From the NCBI GenBank assembly GCA_025998875.1, contig AP024675.1, positions 1,585,549 to 1,649,548 of the forward strand: a stretch of 64,000 nt of DNA. Reading direction: 5' to 3'. Origin of the DNA: Bacteroidota bacterium (GTDB lineage Bacteria > Bacteroidota > Rhodothermia > JANXDC01). Shown here piece by piece: positions 8,751 to 17,222 of this stretch (position 1 is the first letter of the stretch; the number at the start of each line of letters is the position of its first letter). A program made the position numbers and the translations under genes. Below the pieces are notes generated by a model, which was not told the origin of the DNA, did no database searches, and saw only the letters and a list, made by a program, of their open reading frames with translations.

Positions 8751-10019
8751 TCAGGAGAAGCGTTTGCGCATCTCCGAGCGGAGCCGTTCCCGATGCATGG
8801 GGTGGGCGATCTGGATGAGCGCTTCGGCTCGCTGCCGCAGGTTTTTCCCGTATAGGTTGGCGATCCCGTATTCGGTTACCACGTAGTGTACGTGGGCGCG
8901 TGTGGTGACCACCCCGGCCCCGGTTTTTAGGTAGGGCACGATACGGGACTCTCCGCGGCTGGTGACCGAAGGTAAGGCGATAATGGGTTTGCCGCCCTCC
9001 GATAGGGAGGCCCCCCGGATGAAGTCCATCTGCCCGCCCACACCGGAATACTGGTAGGTGCCGATGGAGTCGGCGCATACCTGTCCGGTCAGGTCGACCT
9101 CGATGGCGCTGTTGATGGCCGTCACCTTCGGGTTGCGCCGGATGACGGAGGTGTCGTTGACGTAGGCGATATCGAGCAGGGCCACCATGGGGTTATCATC
9201 CACGAAATCATACAGGCGGCGGCTACCCATGACAAAGCCGGCCACGATTTTTCCGGGATGCACCCGCTTCTGTGCGTTGGTGATCACCCCTTTTTGCACG
9301 AGATCGATTACTCCATCGGAGAACATTTCCGTATGGACCCCCAGGTCCCGGTGCCCTTCGAGGGCGGCCAGGACGGCGTTCGGGATGGCCCCGATCCCCA
9401 TCTGCAGGGTGGCCCCGTCCTCGACGAGTTCGGCCACGTAACGACCGATGCGCGTTTCGATCTCCGTGGGCGGAGAGGGGTGTGTTTCCGGCAGGGGCTC
9501 ATCGACCTCCACAAGAGCGTGTATCTGGCGCACATGAATGAGCCCGTCGCCGTGGGTACGGGGCATGCGGGGGTTGACCTGGGCGATGACGTATCGGGCA
9601 CACTGCACCGCGGCCCGGGTGGCGTCCACGGACACACCCAGAGAGCAGAACCCGTGCCGATCGGGAGGGGAGACATGAATCAGGGCCACGTCGATGGGCA
9701 TGATGCCCCGCCTGAAAAGGGCGGGTACTTCGCTCAGAAAAATGGGCACGTAATCTCCACGTCCCGCGTTAATGGCCTCTCGCACGTTGGCTCCCACGAA
9801 GAGGGCGTTGATGCGAAAGCTCTCCGTATAGGCTGGATCCGCGTACGGAGCCGGGCCCTCGGTATGCAGGTGCACAATTTCCACGCCGCGCAGCTCAGGG
9901 GCGCGAGCTACGAGCGCTTCGATCAGCACCCGTGGTGCGGCCGCCACGCTGTGGATAAAAACCCGATCCCCGGATCGCACCACGGAGAGCGCTTCTTCGG
10001 CCGATACCCACCTTGTCAT
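8751..10019 (-). CDS. Acetyl-CoA hydrolase/CoA-transferase family protein
   Basis: A product of 422 residues of the acetyl-CoA hydrolase/transferase family that includes 4-hydroxybutyrate and acetate CoA-transferases. Visible motifs are the probable catalytic-Glu block AINSAIEVDLTGQV, the glycine loop SGVGGQMDFIRGA and the C-terminal block VTEYGIANLYGK. It would move CoA between acetyl-CoA and another short carboxylic acid, or hydrolyse the thioester. The ATG at 10019 is chosen over one 27 bases upstream because GGAGG sits 6-7 bases before it. Its place between the divergent TRAP binding protein and the TRAP permease genes suggests it activates the imported acid. Confidence 0.87.
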   Translation of the reverse strand: MTRWVSAEEALSVVRSGDRVFIHSVAAAPRVLIEALVARAPELRGVEIVHLHTEGPAPYADPAYTESFRINALFVGANVREAINAGRGDYVPIFLSEVPALFRRGIMPIDVALIHVSPPDRHGFCSLGVSVDATRAAVQCARYVIAQVNPRMPRTHGDGLIHVRQIHALVEVDEPLPETHPSPPTEIETRIGRYVAELVEDGATLQMGIGAIPNAVLAALEGHRDLGVHTEMFSDGVIDLVQKGVITNAQKRVHPGKIVAGFVMGSRRLYDFVDDNPMVALLDIAYVNDTSVIRRNPKVTAINSAIEVDLTGQVCADSIGTYQYSGVGGQMDFIRGASLSEGGKPIIALPSVTSRGESRIVPYLKTGAGVVTTRAHVHYVVTEYGIANLYGKNLRQRAEALIQIAHPMHRERLRSEMRKRFS

Positions 10020-10085
10020 ACTCGTCCTCCTGGTTCTGTGGGGCACAAGATACTCCCCGATTGCCTTCCGGCCCGTGAAAGGTTT

Positions 10086-10114
10086 TTGAAATCTCTGGCC
10101 CTTGCTCGTATCAT
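10086..10114 (+). promoter_or_regulatory. Probable promoter of the TRAP binding-protein gene
   Basis: TTGAAA at 10086-10091 and TATCAT at 10109-10114 are separated by 17 bases. Counted in the TTG/TAnnTTTG form, the spacing is 20, the same as at several other starts in this window. It lies 34 bases before the start codon, which has a GAGGAGGAAGG ribosome site. Confidence 0.5.
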
Positions 10115-10147
10115 CGCATGCGTGCTCTCTTATGAGGAGGAAGGACG

Positions 10148-11248
10148 ATGCACAGACGTGCTTTTCTGTTCAGCGCCGCAGTGGGCGGGGTGGGTTTGCT
10201 CGGCGGGTGCGGATCCCGGAAAGAGGAGGCCGCCCCGGCCCTCATCACGCAGCCCCGCATCCAGTGGCGGCTGGCCTCCAGTTTTCCGCGCGGCCTGGAC
10301 ACGATTTTCGGGGCCGCCGAGGTGCTGGCACGTCGGGTGGAGGCGCTCACCGAGGGGCGTTTTCAGATCCGGGTCTATCCGGCCGGCGAACTGGTTCCGG
10401 GCCTGCAGGTGCTCGATGCCGTGCAGCAGGGCACGGTGCAGATGGGGCATACGGCCAGCTATTACTTCACGGGCAAAAACCCGGCCCTGGCCTTCGATAC
10501 CACCCTGCCGTTTGGCCTCACAGCCCGGCAGCACAACGCCTGGCTGTATTATGGGGGCGGGCTGGAGCTGTTACGGGCGGTGTTTGCCGATTTCAACGTG
10601 ATCAATTTCCCGGGCGGCAACACAGGGGCGCAGATGGGCGGCTGGTTCCGGCGGGAGATTCAATCCGTCTCCGATATGCGGGGGCTCAAAATGCGTATCC
10701 CGGGTCTGGGCGGCGAGGTGATGAGCCGCCTGGGCGTGGTCGTGCAGGTGCTGGCCGGGGGAGACATCTATCCTGCTCTGGAGCGCGGGGCCATCGACGC
10801 GGCCGAATGGGTGGGGCCCTACGACGATGAAAAACTGGGCTTTCATCGGGTGGCCCGCTTTTATTACTATCCCGGCTGGTGGGAGCCGGGCGCCTGCCTG
10901 TCGTTTTACGTCAATCGTTTGGCCTGGGAGCGACTGCCGCGTACCTACCAGCAGGCCATCGAGGTGGCCGCATACGAGGCAAACGTGAGCATGCTGGCCC
11001 ACTACGATCAGCAAAACCCCCTGGCGCTGGAGCGCCTGCTCAAGGCCGGGGTTCAGCTGAGGCGCTTTCCCGCCGATGTGATGGAAGCCGCCCGGCAGAT
11101 CGCCTTCAGCCTCTATGAGGAGCAGGCCAGCCGCGATGGTACGTATCGCAAGCTATACGATTCCTGGCGACAGTTCCGGGAGCGGGCCTATCGCTGGTTC
11201 GGTACCGCCGAGCGCAGCTACGCGGAATTCGCTTTTCCGACCCCCTGA
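10148..11248 (+). CDS. dctP: TRAP transporter solute-binding lipoprotein, 2-oxoacid (TakP) type
   Basis: A product of 366 residues beginning with a lipoprotein signal (lipobox LLGGC, Cys about residue 21), then a DctP-fold binding domain. The block AAEWVGPYDDEKLGF followed by FYYYPGWWEPG resembles the TakP branch, which binds 2-oxo monocarboxylates, and the central RIPGLGGEV region fits the arginine that holds the substrate carboxylate in the family. It would be anchored in the periplasm and deliver an organic acid to DctQM, whose genes lie divergently beyond the CoA-transferase gene. A strong GGAGGAAGG ribosome site precedes the ATG. The exact substrate is not determined. Confidence 0.88.
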   Translation: MHRRAFLFSAAVGGVGLLGGCGSRKEEAAPALITQPRIQWRLASSFPRGLDTIFGAAEVLARRVEALTEGRFQIRVYPAGELVPGLQVLDAVQQGTVQMGHTASYYFTGKNPALAFDTTLPFGLTARQHNAWLYYGGGLELLRAVFADFNVINFPGGNTGAQMGGWFRREIQSVSDMRGLKMRIPGLGGEVMSRLGVVVQVLAGGDIYPALERGAIDAAEWVGPYDDEKLGFHRVARFYYYPGWWEPGACLSFYVNRLAWERLPRTYQQAIEVAAYEANVSMLAHYDQQNPLALERLLKAGVQLRRFPADVMEAARQIAFSLYEEQASRDGTYRKLYDSWRQFRERAYRWFGTAERSYAEFAFPTP

Positions 11249-11342
11249 ATCTAGATTGCGTATAAATTCCGCGCCCCGCTTGCCTGGATTGAAAGCGTGT
11301 GTTTTCTTAACGGGTGCCTACCTAAAATAGGGGAGTCCTGTC

Positions 11343-11687
11343 ATGCCACACGTCGTCGCCGAGCCGTGCATCAACTGCAAGTTCACCGATTGTGTTGAGG
11401 TCTGCCCGGTGGACTGCTTCTATGAGGGGCCGAACATGCTTGTCATCCATCCGGATGAATGCATCGACTGTGGGGCCTGCGTGCCGGTCTGCCCCACGGG
11501 GGCGATCCATCCGGAGGATGAGTTGCCGGAGAAGTGGGCGCACTACAAGGAAATCAACGCCCAGCTGGCCGAGGAGTGGAAGGCGCTGGGGATGAACATC
11601 ACCTCTAAGAAGGATCCTCTGCCCGATGCGGAGGAATGGAAGACGCGTCCGAAGAGCGAAGCGGATATCCTGACCTGGGAGACGTGA
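11343..11687 (+). CDS. fdxA: Seven-iron ferredoxin (FdxA type)
   Basis: A product of 114 residues with the FdxA pattern. The first cluster region has Cys residues spaced as in a [3Fe-4S] site (EPCINC then [10 protein letters not shown]), followed by a complete [4Fe-4S] motif [13 protein letters not shown] conserved C-terminal extension with INAQLAEEW and a tryptophan-rich end is typical of this ferredoxin type. It is a cytoplasmic low-potential electron carrier; partners are not evident. The gene stands alone between the TRAP binding protein and a terminator at 11697, so it is probably monocistronic. No clear promoter match was found in the 94 bases upstream. Confidence 0.95.
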   Translation: MPHVVAEPCINCKFTDCVEVCPVDCFYEGPNMLVIHPDECIDCGACVPVCPTGAIHPEDELPEKWAHYKEINAQLAEEWKALGMNITSKKDPLPDAEEWKTRPKSEADILTWET

Positions 11688-11696
11688 GCGCGCTGG

Positions 11697-11726
11697 CCGC
11701 CCCCTTTCGGGGGCGGACCTGTTTTT
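11697..11726 (+). terminator. Intrinsic terminator after ferredoxin gene
   Basis: A perfect 8-bp stem CCGCCCCC/GGGGGCGG with a TTTC loop is followed by ACCTGTTTTT, 10 bases after the ferredoxin stop codon. Confidence 0.85.
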
Positions 11727-11755
11727 AGCAGAAATCGTCTCTGGATGCAGATCGC

Positions 11756-12439
11756 ATGTCCGTACACGTGAAAGCACCCGAGCGGATTGGGCAAAGCGAT
11801 CGGTCCTGGCGCCTGGCCACGATCCTTTCGAACCTGATCAACCCGTTTATCTTTCCGCCCCTGCTTTTTGGCCTGCTGGCCTGGCACTGGGGCCTTCCCG
11901 GCTCGGTTGCCTGGCCCGTTTTGGGGCTTGTGTTCATGCATTTCACCCTGCTCCCCCTGCTGTATCTGGTGTATCTGCTGCATCGCAATCGGATCGAGAG
12001 CCTGGATGTGCGCCGGCGTCTGGCCCGTACGGTCCCCTTTATGGTGGGGATCGCCTCCTACAGCGTGGTCTTGATGGTGCTCGTATTCTGGCAACCGACG
12101 GGATGGCAGCCCATGGCCTGGCTGATAGGCGTCTATATCGTGAACACGGCCGTGACGATACTCATCAACCTGAGTTGGAAGATCAGCGTCCATCTGATGG
12201 GGCTGAGTGGTGCGCTGGGAGCCTTTGTCTTTTTCCTGCACCATCCGTTGCCGGGATACGCACACCGGCTGGCCTGGGATTCGATCTACTGGGGGCTCTT
12301 TGTGCTGGTTCCCCTGCTCATGTGGGCGCGCGTGACCGTGCGCGCCCATACCTGGGCACAGACCCTGGGCGGAGCCGCATATGGGTTCGGGGCCACCTAT
12401 GGTTTGCTGAGCTGGGGATGGGAGTGCTACGCGGGATGA
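11756..12439 (+). CDS. Membrane protein resembling the PAP2 phosphatase superfamily
   Basis: A product of 227 residues with about six hydrophobic helices. The segments KISVHLMGLSGALGAF and RVTVRAHTWAQTLGGAAYG resemble the second and third motifs of type 2 phosphatidic acid phosphatases (a small-residue/His motif and a basic-His motif), but the classical first motif is not clear. It belongs to a poorly described membrane family common in Bacteroidota; catalytic activity is uncertain. Its stop overlaps the NAD(P)HX repair gene by ATGA (12436-12439), so the two are probably co-translated along with the VanZ-like gene. Confidence 0.5.
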   Translation: MSVHVKAPERIGQSDRSWRLATILSNLINPFIFPPLLFGLLAWHWGLPGSVAWPVLGLVFMHFTLLPLLYLVYLLHRNRIESLDVRRRLARTVPFMVGIASYSVVLMVLVFWQPTGWQPMAWLIGVYIVNTAVTILINLSWKISVHLMGLSGALGAFVFFLHHPLPGYAHRLAWDSIYWGLFVLVPLLMWARVTVRAHTWAQTLGGAAYGFGATYGLLSWGWECYAG

Positions 12440-13977
12440 AACTGCTCACGCTCGAGGGCCGGGAGCCGAATAGGCCCTGGCGGGTGCTGACGGCTGAGGA
12501 GATGGGCCGGGCTGACCGGGCCGCGGCCGAACGGCTTGGCCTGCAGGTGCGCCTGCTCATGGAGCTGGCCGGGCGTTCGGTGGCGCAGTTCCTGCTCAGG
12601 CACTATCCGGAGGGCCCCTTCTGGGTGTTTTGCGGCAGAGGACACAATGGGGGCGATGGGCTGGTAGCAGCCCGTTACCTGGCCCAGGCGGGTCGTCGGG
12701 TGCATGTGGTCCTCATGCTCGAGCCCGGTATGCTGAGCGAAGAGGTGAGGGCCGCCTGGGAGCGTTTGCTCATCGCCGATGGATCCTGGAGCTGGAGCCT
12801 GTGGCCCGATGTGGGACCTGTAGAGCCTGCCGCCGTTATCGTGGATGCCCTGCTGGGCACGGGGATTCGTCGCCCGGTAAGCGGACCCATCCGGGGGGCC
12901 ATCGGCTGGATGAACCGATCGGGACGTCCTGTGGTGGCCGTAGATATCCCCAGCGGCCTGGACGCCGATACGGGAGCCGAGCTAGGGCTCGCCGTACAGG
13001 CCCGCGATACGGTCACGATGGCTTTTCCCAAATGCGGGCTGTTGCTCGATGAAGGACGATACCGGGCCGGAAACATTTGGGTGGCCGATATCGGTATTCC
13101 GGATCGGCTGGCCGTTTACGCGCAAACCTTCGCCGCCACGACTTCCTGGGTGTCCACCCTGTGGCCCCGCCGGCCGCCGGGGGCGCACAAGTACCGCGCC
13201 GGACGTCTGTTCGTGCTGGCCGGAAGTCCGGGGCTTTCCGGGGCGCCGGTGCTGGCCGCGCAGGCGGCCGCGCGCCTGGGGGCCGGGGCTGTGGTGCTGG
13301 GCGTTCCCGCCTCCCTAGAGCCGACTCTGGCCACCAAGACCCGGGAGGTGATGACGCGCGCGCTGCCCGAGACGGAGACGGGAACCGTGTCCGCGACGGC
13401 TCTGGGAACGGTGCGCGCGGAGCTGGCCCGCAGTCGGGCCGGGCTTATCGGACCCGGTCTGGGCCGCCATCCTCAGACCATAGCGCTCCTGGAGCAGGTG
13501 TTCGGCGAGCATCGAAACTACCCCCTGGTCATCGATGCCGACGGGTTGTTTGCGCTCGCCGAGCGTCCGCATCTGCTCAAGGGACCTCCCAGGCCCTGGA
13601 TTTTGACTCCGCATGCCGGAGAATTCGCCCGCCTGACGGGGCTGGATCCGGAACAGGTCCGCAGAGGGCGCGTAGAGCTGGCCCGCCACTGGGCCCGGCG
13701 CTGGGGAGTGGTGCTTGTACTCAAGGGCATGCCTTCCGTTGTGGGCACCCCGACAGGCAGGGTGTGGATCAACCCGACAGGAGATGAGAGGCTGGCCACC
13801 GCGGGAACAGGGGATGTGCTGGCCGGACTCATCGCCGGGCTTCTGGTACAGGGACTGGACCCGGAGCATGCCGCCGTGGCCGCGCTTTTTGTCGGGGGCC
13901 GAGCCGCTGAGCGAGGGCCACAAAACCTGGTGGCCGGAGATATTATCGAACACCTGGCCGAGGAGATCCCCCGATGA
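12436..13977 (+). CDS. nnr: Bifunctional NAD(P)H-hydrate epimerase/ADP-dependent dehydratase
   Basis: A product of 513 residues with two fused enzymes that repair hydrated NADH and NADPH. The N-terminal YjeF epimerase domain (about 15-225) carries GRGHNGGDGLVAARYL. The C-terminal ribokinase-like dehydratase domain (about 235-505) carries DADGLFAL, the TPHAGEFARL block and the catalytic GTGDVLAGLIAGLL motif. The frame continues upstream inside the preceding gene, but the ATG at 12436 is chosen because of the ATGA overlap and because the family start lies just after it. It shares another ATGA overlap with the VanZ-like gene downstream. Cytoplasmic. Confidence 0.95.
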   Translation: MKLLTLEGREPNRPWRVLTAEEMGRADRAAAERLGLQVRLLMELAGRSVAQFLLRHYPEGPFWVFCGRGHNGGDGLVAARYLAQAGRRVHVVLMLEPGMLSEEVRAAWERLLIADGSWSWSLWPDVGPVEPAAVIVDALLGTGIRRPVSGPIRGAIGWMNRSGRPVVAVDIPSGLDADTGAELGLAVQARDTVTMAFPKCGLLLDEGRYRAGNIWVADIGIPDRLAVYAQTFAATTSWVSTLWPRRPPGAHKYRAGRLFVLAGSPGLSGAPVLAAQAAARLGAGAVVLGVPASLEPTLATKTREVMTRALPETETGTVSATALGTVRAELARSRAGLIGPGLGRHPQTIALLEQVFGEHRNYPLVIDADGLFALAERPHLLKGPPRPWILTPHAGEFARLTGLDPEQVRRGRVELARHWARRWGVVLVLKGMPSVVGTPTGRVWINPTGDERLATAGTGDVLAGLIAGLLVQGLDPEHAAVAALFVGGRAAERGPQNLVAGDIIEHLAEEIPR

Positions 13978-14360
13978 AAATCCGACTCTGGGTTGCCACC
14001 GGGCTCTGGGGAGCCGTAATCGCGGGTCTGCTTCTGATACCCGGGGATAGCCTTCCTGATTTATCCTGGTTTTCGCTCGATAAGCTTGGCCATTTCGGGC
14101 TTTTCTTGATCTGGGCCTGGCTGTGGGCCCGGACCCTGGAGCCGCTCTCGACCCCGAAGGTGAGTGCGCTTCTGGTTTTTGTCTGCCTCTGGGCCCTGGG
14201 CACCGAGTTCCTGCAAGCCGCCTTCGCCTCTGGCCGCTCGGCGGAAATCGCCGATGTGCTGGCCGACGTGGCCGGATTCACGGTGGGATTGTGGGGCTAT
14301 CTCCGTCTGCACCTTCCCCGTCGTCTGCTGGGGAAACTCTTGCGTGTTTCGGAAGTCTAA
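13974..14360 (+). CDS. VanZ-like small membrane protein
   Basis: A product of 128 residues with four predicted helices. VanZ-family marks are DKLGHFGLFLIWAWLWA in helix 2, ALGTEFLQ in helix 3 and EIADVLADVAGFTVG in helix 4, the last holding the conserved Asp-rich motif. The function of stand-alone VanZ-like proteins is unknown; the founding member gives low-level teicoplanin resistance. The gene overlaps the NAD(P)HX repair gene by ATGA (13974-13977), ending a three-gene coupled unit. Confidence 0.8.
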   Translation: MKIRLWVATGLWGAVIAGLLLIPGDSLPDLSWFSLDKLGHFGLFLIWAWLWARTLEPLSTPKVSALLVFVCLWALGTEFLQAAFASGRSAEIADVLADVAGFTVGLWGYLRLHLPRRLLGKLLRVSEV

Positions 14361-14465
14361 TCCAGTGAACACGGAAGCAGGATCCCGTTCGGATCCGCAA
14401 GAGAGGGATCATGCGTGTACGTCTAAAGTTTACGTTTTCGTTGCTAACGGGGCGGGTCTTCCCGC

Positions 14466-14496
14466 TTGACCTTTGCCCCCATACGTTGTAGGTTTG
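14466..14496 (+). promoter_or_regulatory. Bacteroidota-type promoter of tonB
   Basis: TTG at 14466-14468 and TAGGTTTG at 14489-14496 are separated by 20 bases, a full match to the TTG/TAnnTTTG consensus of the major sigma factor in Bacteroidota. The start codon lies 32 bases downstream with a GGAGG ribosome site. Confidence 0.8.
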
Positions 14497-14528
14497 GACA
14501 TCTTGCGTAGAGACAGGAGGCCTGTATC

Positions 14529-15200
14529 ATGCGCGTACGTCGGAAGGCTCCGGAGGCGGATCTTCGGCGCTGGTACACGTTGTTCATTGAGGTGGGCTTG
14601 GTGGTGGTGTTGTTGGCTCTGGTGGTGGCGTTTCGGCTGGATATTCGTCCGCGCTCGGAGTTTGTGATTGTGGAGAAGCCGCAGGAGACGGTGAAGATAG
14701 AGGAGATTGAGCAGACGCGGCAGATAGATCGGCCGCCTCCGCCTCCGCCTCCGCCGGTTCCTGTGGAGGTGCCGGATGATAAGCTGTTGGAGGAGGAAGA
14801 TGTGCGCTTTGAGTCGGAGTTGAACCAGCAGGCCACGAATCTGCCCCCGCCCCCGCCTCCGCCGCCGGCGGCAACGCAGCAGTCGGAGCCGGAGCCGGAG
14901 GTGTTTGTCATTGTCGAGGAGATGCCGGAACTCATCGGGGGATTGGAGGGTCTGCAGCGTCGGATCCGGTATCCGGAGATCGCGCGCAAGGCCGGTGTGG
15001 AGGGCATGGTGATCATTCAGTTTGTGGTCGATGAGAACGGGAATGTGACGAATGCGCAGGTGGTCAAGGGCATTGGGGCCGGATGTGACGAGGAAGCCCT
15101 GCGCGTGGTACAGGAGTCGAAGTTCAAGCCGGGCAAGCAGCGGGGCCGTCCGGTCCGCGTGCAGATGACCCTGCCGGTGCGCTTCCGGCTTAAAGGATAA
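14529..15200 (+). CDS. tonB: TonB energy transducer
   Basis: A product of 223 residues: a short basic N-terminus, one membrane helix (about 17-38), a periplasmic spacer with two polyproline runs (about residues 69-77 and 108-115), and a C-terminal TonB domain starting at RYPEIARKAGVEG and ending in PVRFRLKG. It transmits the proton-motive force to outer-membrane receptors such as the one at 44290. No exbB or exbD is nearby. It has its own consensus promoter and terminator, so it is an independent unit. The proline tracts are encoded by CCG/CCT repeats. Confidence 0.95.
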   Translation: MRVRRKAPEADLRRWYTLFIEVGLVVVLLALVVAFRLDIRPRSEFVIVEKPQETVKIEEIEQTRQIDRPPPPPPPPVPVEVPDDKLLEEEDVRFESELNQQATNLPPPPPPPPAATQQSEPEPEVFVIVEEMPELIGGLEGLQRRIRYPEIARKAGVEGMVIIQFVVDENGNVTNAQVVKGIGAGCDEEALRVVQESKFKPGKQRGRPVRVQMTLPVRFRLKG

Positions 15201-15220
15201 GGCTTTTGCCGCTTTCCTGC

Positions 15221-15248
15221 AAAGGCGGAACGCTGTTCCGCCTTTTTT
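15221..15248 (+). terminator. Intrinsic terminator after tonB
   Basis: An 11-bp perfect stem, AAAGGCGGAAC with GTTCCGCCTTT, and a three-base loop run into six to seven T residues. Confidence 0.92.
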
Positions 15249-15259
15249 GTTTGGCCGGA

Positions 15260-15291
15260 TTGAACTTGCCAGCGCATTCATTGTAGGTTTG
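15260..15291 (+). promoter_or_regulatory. Bacteroidota-type promoter of the M42 peptidase gene
   Basis: TTG at 15260-15262, 21 bases, then TAGGTTTG at 15284-15291, a full consensus match. The start codon is 26 bases further on. Confidence 0.75.
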
Positions 15292-15317
15292 CCGCCTGGA
15301 AGCAGGAGACCAAAGGC

Positions 15318-16361
15318 ATGGAAGGCTTCGATCTACTCAAGCGCATTGTGGAAACGCCCGGGGCTCCGGGGCGTGAAGAGCCGATTCGCCAGGTCATCAT
15401 GGAGGCGGTTCGTCCTCTGGTCGATGAGGTGCGGGTCGATGCGCTGGGAAACGTGATTGCCCACAAGCGGGGCAGAGGAGAGATGCGCGTGCTGCTGGCC
15501 GCGCATATGGATGAGATCGCCTTTATGGTGAATCATATCGACGATCGGGGCTTTATCCGATTCGTGCCTCTGGGCGGGTTTGATCCCAAGACCCTTGTGG
15601 CCCAGCGGGTTATCGTGCATGGCCGTCAGGATCTGCCCGGCGTGCTGGGCACCAAACCCGTACATGTGATGACCCAGGAAGAGCGCAAGAAGGTGCCGGA
15701 GATCAAGGAGTTCTTTGTCGACGTGGGTCTGCCGGCCGAGCGCGTTCGAGAGCTGGTCCGGGTGGGCGATGTGATTACGCGCCAGCGGGAGCTCATTCGG
15801 GTGGGGGATACGGTTACGGCCAAATCCCTGGACAATCGCCTGAGCGTATTTGTGCTGCTGGAGGCGTTGCGCGAGCTCGGCGCACATGAGGCGGACGTCT
15901 ACGCCGTTTTCACCGTGCAGGAGGAGGTGGGGTTGCGGGGCTCGCGCGTGGTTGTGCGCCAGGTACAACCCCATGTGGGGATCGCCCTCGATATCACGCT
16001 GGCCAACGATATCCCCGGTATCCCGGAGCCGGAGCAGCAGTGCCGGCTGGGCAAAGGGACGGCGATCAAGGTCATGGATGCCAGTGCGATCGCCGATGCC
16101 CGGCTGATCGACTTTCTGGTGCAGGTGGCCGAGGAACACAAAATCCCGTATCAGCTGGACGTCTCCCCGGCGGGGGGTACGGATACGGCCGGTATTCAGT
16201 ACCTGAGCGGCGATGGGGTCGTGGCGGGTTGCCTTTCTACCCCGACTCGCTACGTACACAGCACCACCGAGATGGCGCACACGGCCGACATCCAGGCCAG
16301 TATCCGCCTGCTGGCCCGCGCTCTGGAGCAGATCCATACTTTCCAGCTCGCCGTTAGCTGA
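15318..16361 (+). CDS. M42 family metallo-aminopeptidase
   Basis: A product of 347 residues of the M42 family (glutamyl aminopeptidase, deblocking aminopeptidase and related enzymes), cytoplasmic, usually a tetrahedral dodecamer. All expected metal and catalytic residues are visible in order: His and Asp in AAHMDEIAF, Asp in SLDNR, Glu-Glu in VQEEVGLRG, Asp in IALDIT, and the final His in YVHSTTEMAH. It would trim short peptides from the N-terminus; sequence alone does not decide its preference. The last 8 bases overlap the convergent NYN-nuclease gene. Confidence 0.93.
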   Translation: MEGFDLLKRIVETPGAPGREEPIRQVIMEAVRPLVDEVRVDALGNVIAHKRGRGEMRVLLAAHMDEIAFMVNHIDDRGFIRFVPLGGFDPKTLVAQRVIVHGRQDLPGVLGTKPVHVMTQEERKKVPEIKEFFVDVGLPAERVRELVRVGDVITRQRELIRVGDTVTAKSLDNRLSVFVLLEALRELGAHEADVYAVFTVQEEVGLRGSRVVVRQVQPHVGIALDITLANDIPGIPEPEQQCRLGKGTAIKVMDASAIADARLIDFLVQVAEEHKIPYQLDVSPAGGTDTAGIQYLSGDGVVAGCLSTPTRYVHSTTEMAHTADIQASIRLLARALEQIHTFQLAVS

Positions 16362-16821
16362 TCCCGAAGAGCCGGCGCCACTCTTCCAGCTCTTCCCCCG
16401 CGGGGGGAGGGGGCTTTTCAGGCTCCAGGGGATCGGTCCGGGCGCACAACAGGGCCAGATCCCGTATGGATCGCACCTGTGCGCCCGAAAGACGGGCATA
16501 GCGCCGGATTTCCCGGTCGTCGCTTACGACCACGAGACAGGCAGGGGAGGGGAACAGATCGATATAGCGCTTTATGTACGCGTCTGCGCTCTGACCGGAG
16601 GGGGAGAAATGCACCTCCACCGGACCTTGCTCTACGGCGGTGGTCGATCGCCCCTGACCATCGAAGACGAGCACACACCGCATCCGACGGCGCAAGGCGG
16701 CACCCTGGAGCCGGACGATCAGGTGCTCGCGCGCCCGATCCAGGCTCTGTTCGGCCTCCTGACGCCAGTTGGGCTCACGCCACAGCGCATTGTATCCATC
16801 CACGAGCCAGATCTCGTTCAC
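16354..16821 (-). CDS. NYN-domain (YacP/Rae1-type) RNA nuclease
   Basis: A product of 155 residues of the YacP-like NYN (PIN-related) family. Acidic motifs are VDGYNALW at the N-terminus, LVFDGQGR, SADAYIKRY and VVSDDREIRRYA. The Bacillus homologue, Rae1, is a ribosome-associated endonuclease that cuts mRNA during translation. The start is a GTG at 16821 that overlaps the stop of the preceding DUF4177 gene as GTGA; a longer frame upstream shows no homology. The 3' end overlaps the convergent M42 gene by 8 bases. Confidence 0.85.
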   Translation of the reverse strand: MNEIWLVDGYNALWREPNWRQEAEQSLDRAREHLIVRLQGAALRRRMRCVLVFDGQGRSTTAVEQGPVEVHFSPSGQSADAYIKRYIDLFPSPACLVVVSDDREIRRYARLSGAQVRSIRDLALLCARTDPLEPEKPPPPAGEELEEWRRLFGIS

Positions 16822-17003
16822 TCCTCTTCTTCCTCGGCCTCCTGTTTTCGCTGAAAGATGAAGTAATCCGGACGACCCTCCTGGTTGAAGGTGACCGTGT
16901 GCAATTTCCAGCCCTCCTGACCCAGCCGGTTGAGCTCGGCTTCCAGCATGGGGCCGGCATCTTTGTACCGGATGAGTTTGAATGCATACCGTTTTCGGCC
17001 CAT
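16818..17003 (-). CDS. DUF4177-type small protein
   Basis: A product of 61 residues: MGRKRYAFKLIRYKD, then the DUF4177-like core EAELNRLGQEGWKLHTV with the usual EGW motif, then FIFQRK and a glutamate-only tail. DUF4177 proteins are small cytoplasmic proteins of unknown role. The stop overlaps the GTG start of the NYN nuclease, so the two are probably made together. The 219 bases upstream (17004-17222) hold no further gene that I can support. Confidence 0.75.
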   Translation of the reverse strand: MGRKRYAFKLIRYKDAGPMLEAELNRLGQEGWKLHTVTFNQEGRPDYFIFQRKQEAEEEEE

Positions 17004-17222
17004 ACCCCACTCTCACTCGGTTTTCTCGCAAAGAAGATAGGCAAAGTTCAATTTCGCGACCACAAGACGGCTAAAGCCGATCTCTGGACGTCAGACACGA
17101 GAGTACTTCTTCCTGCTCGCGTGCGCCCTCGAATGCCCATGCGAACGTCCGGATCGGGCCCTCCTGGTGCGCCTTCCTCTGCCGAGGGGCGTCCGAAGCG
17201 GGGGCGACCCGGGAGATTCGGG

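Noticed and set aside
14735-14876. CCG-type repeats as a tandem-repeat element
   Set aside because: They code for the polyproline spacer typical of TonB.
17004-17222. Possible tRNA or small gene between DUF4177 and the 683-residue protein gene
   Set aside because: No cloverleaf could be folded and no frame has a supported start.
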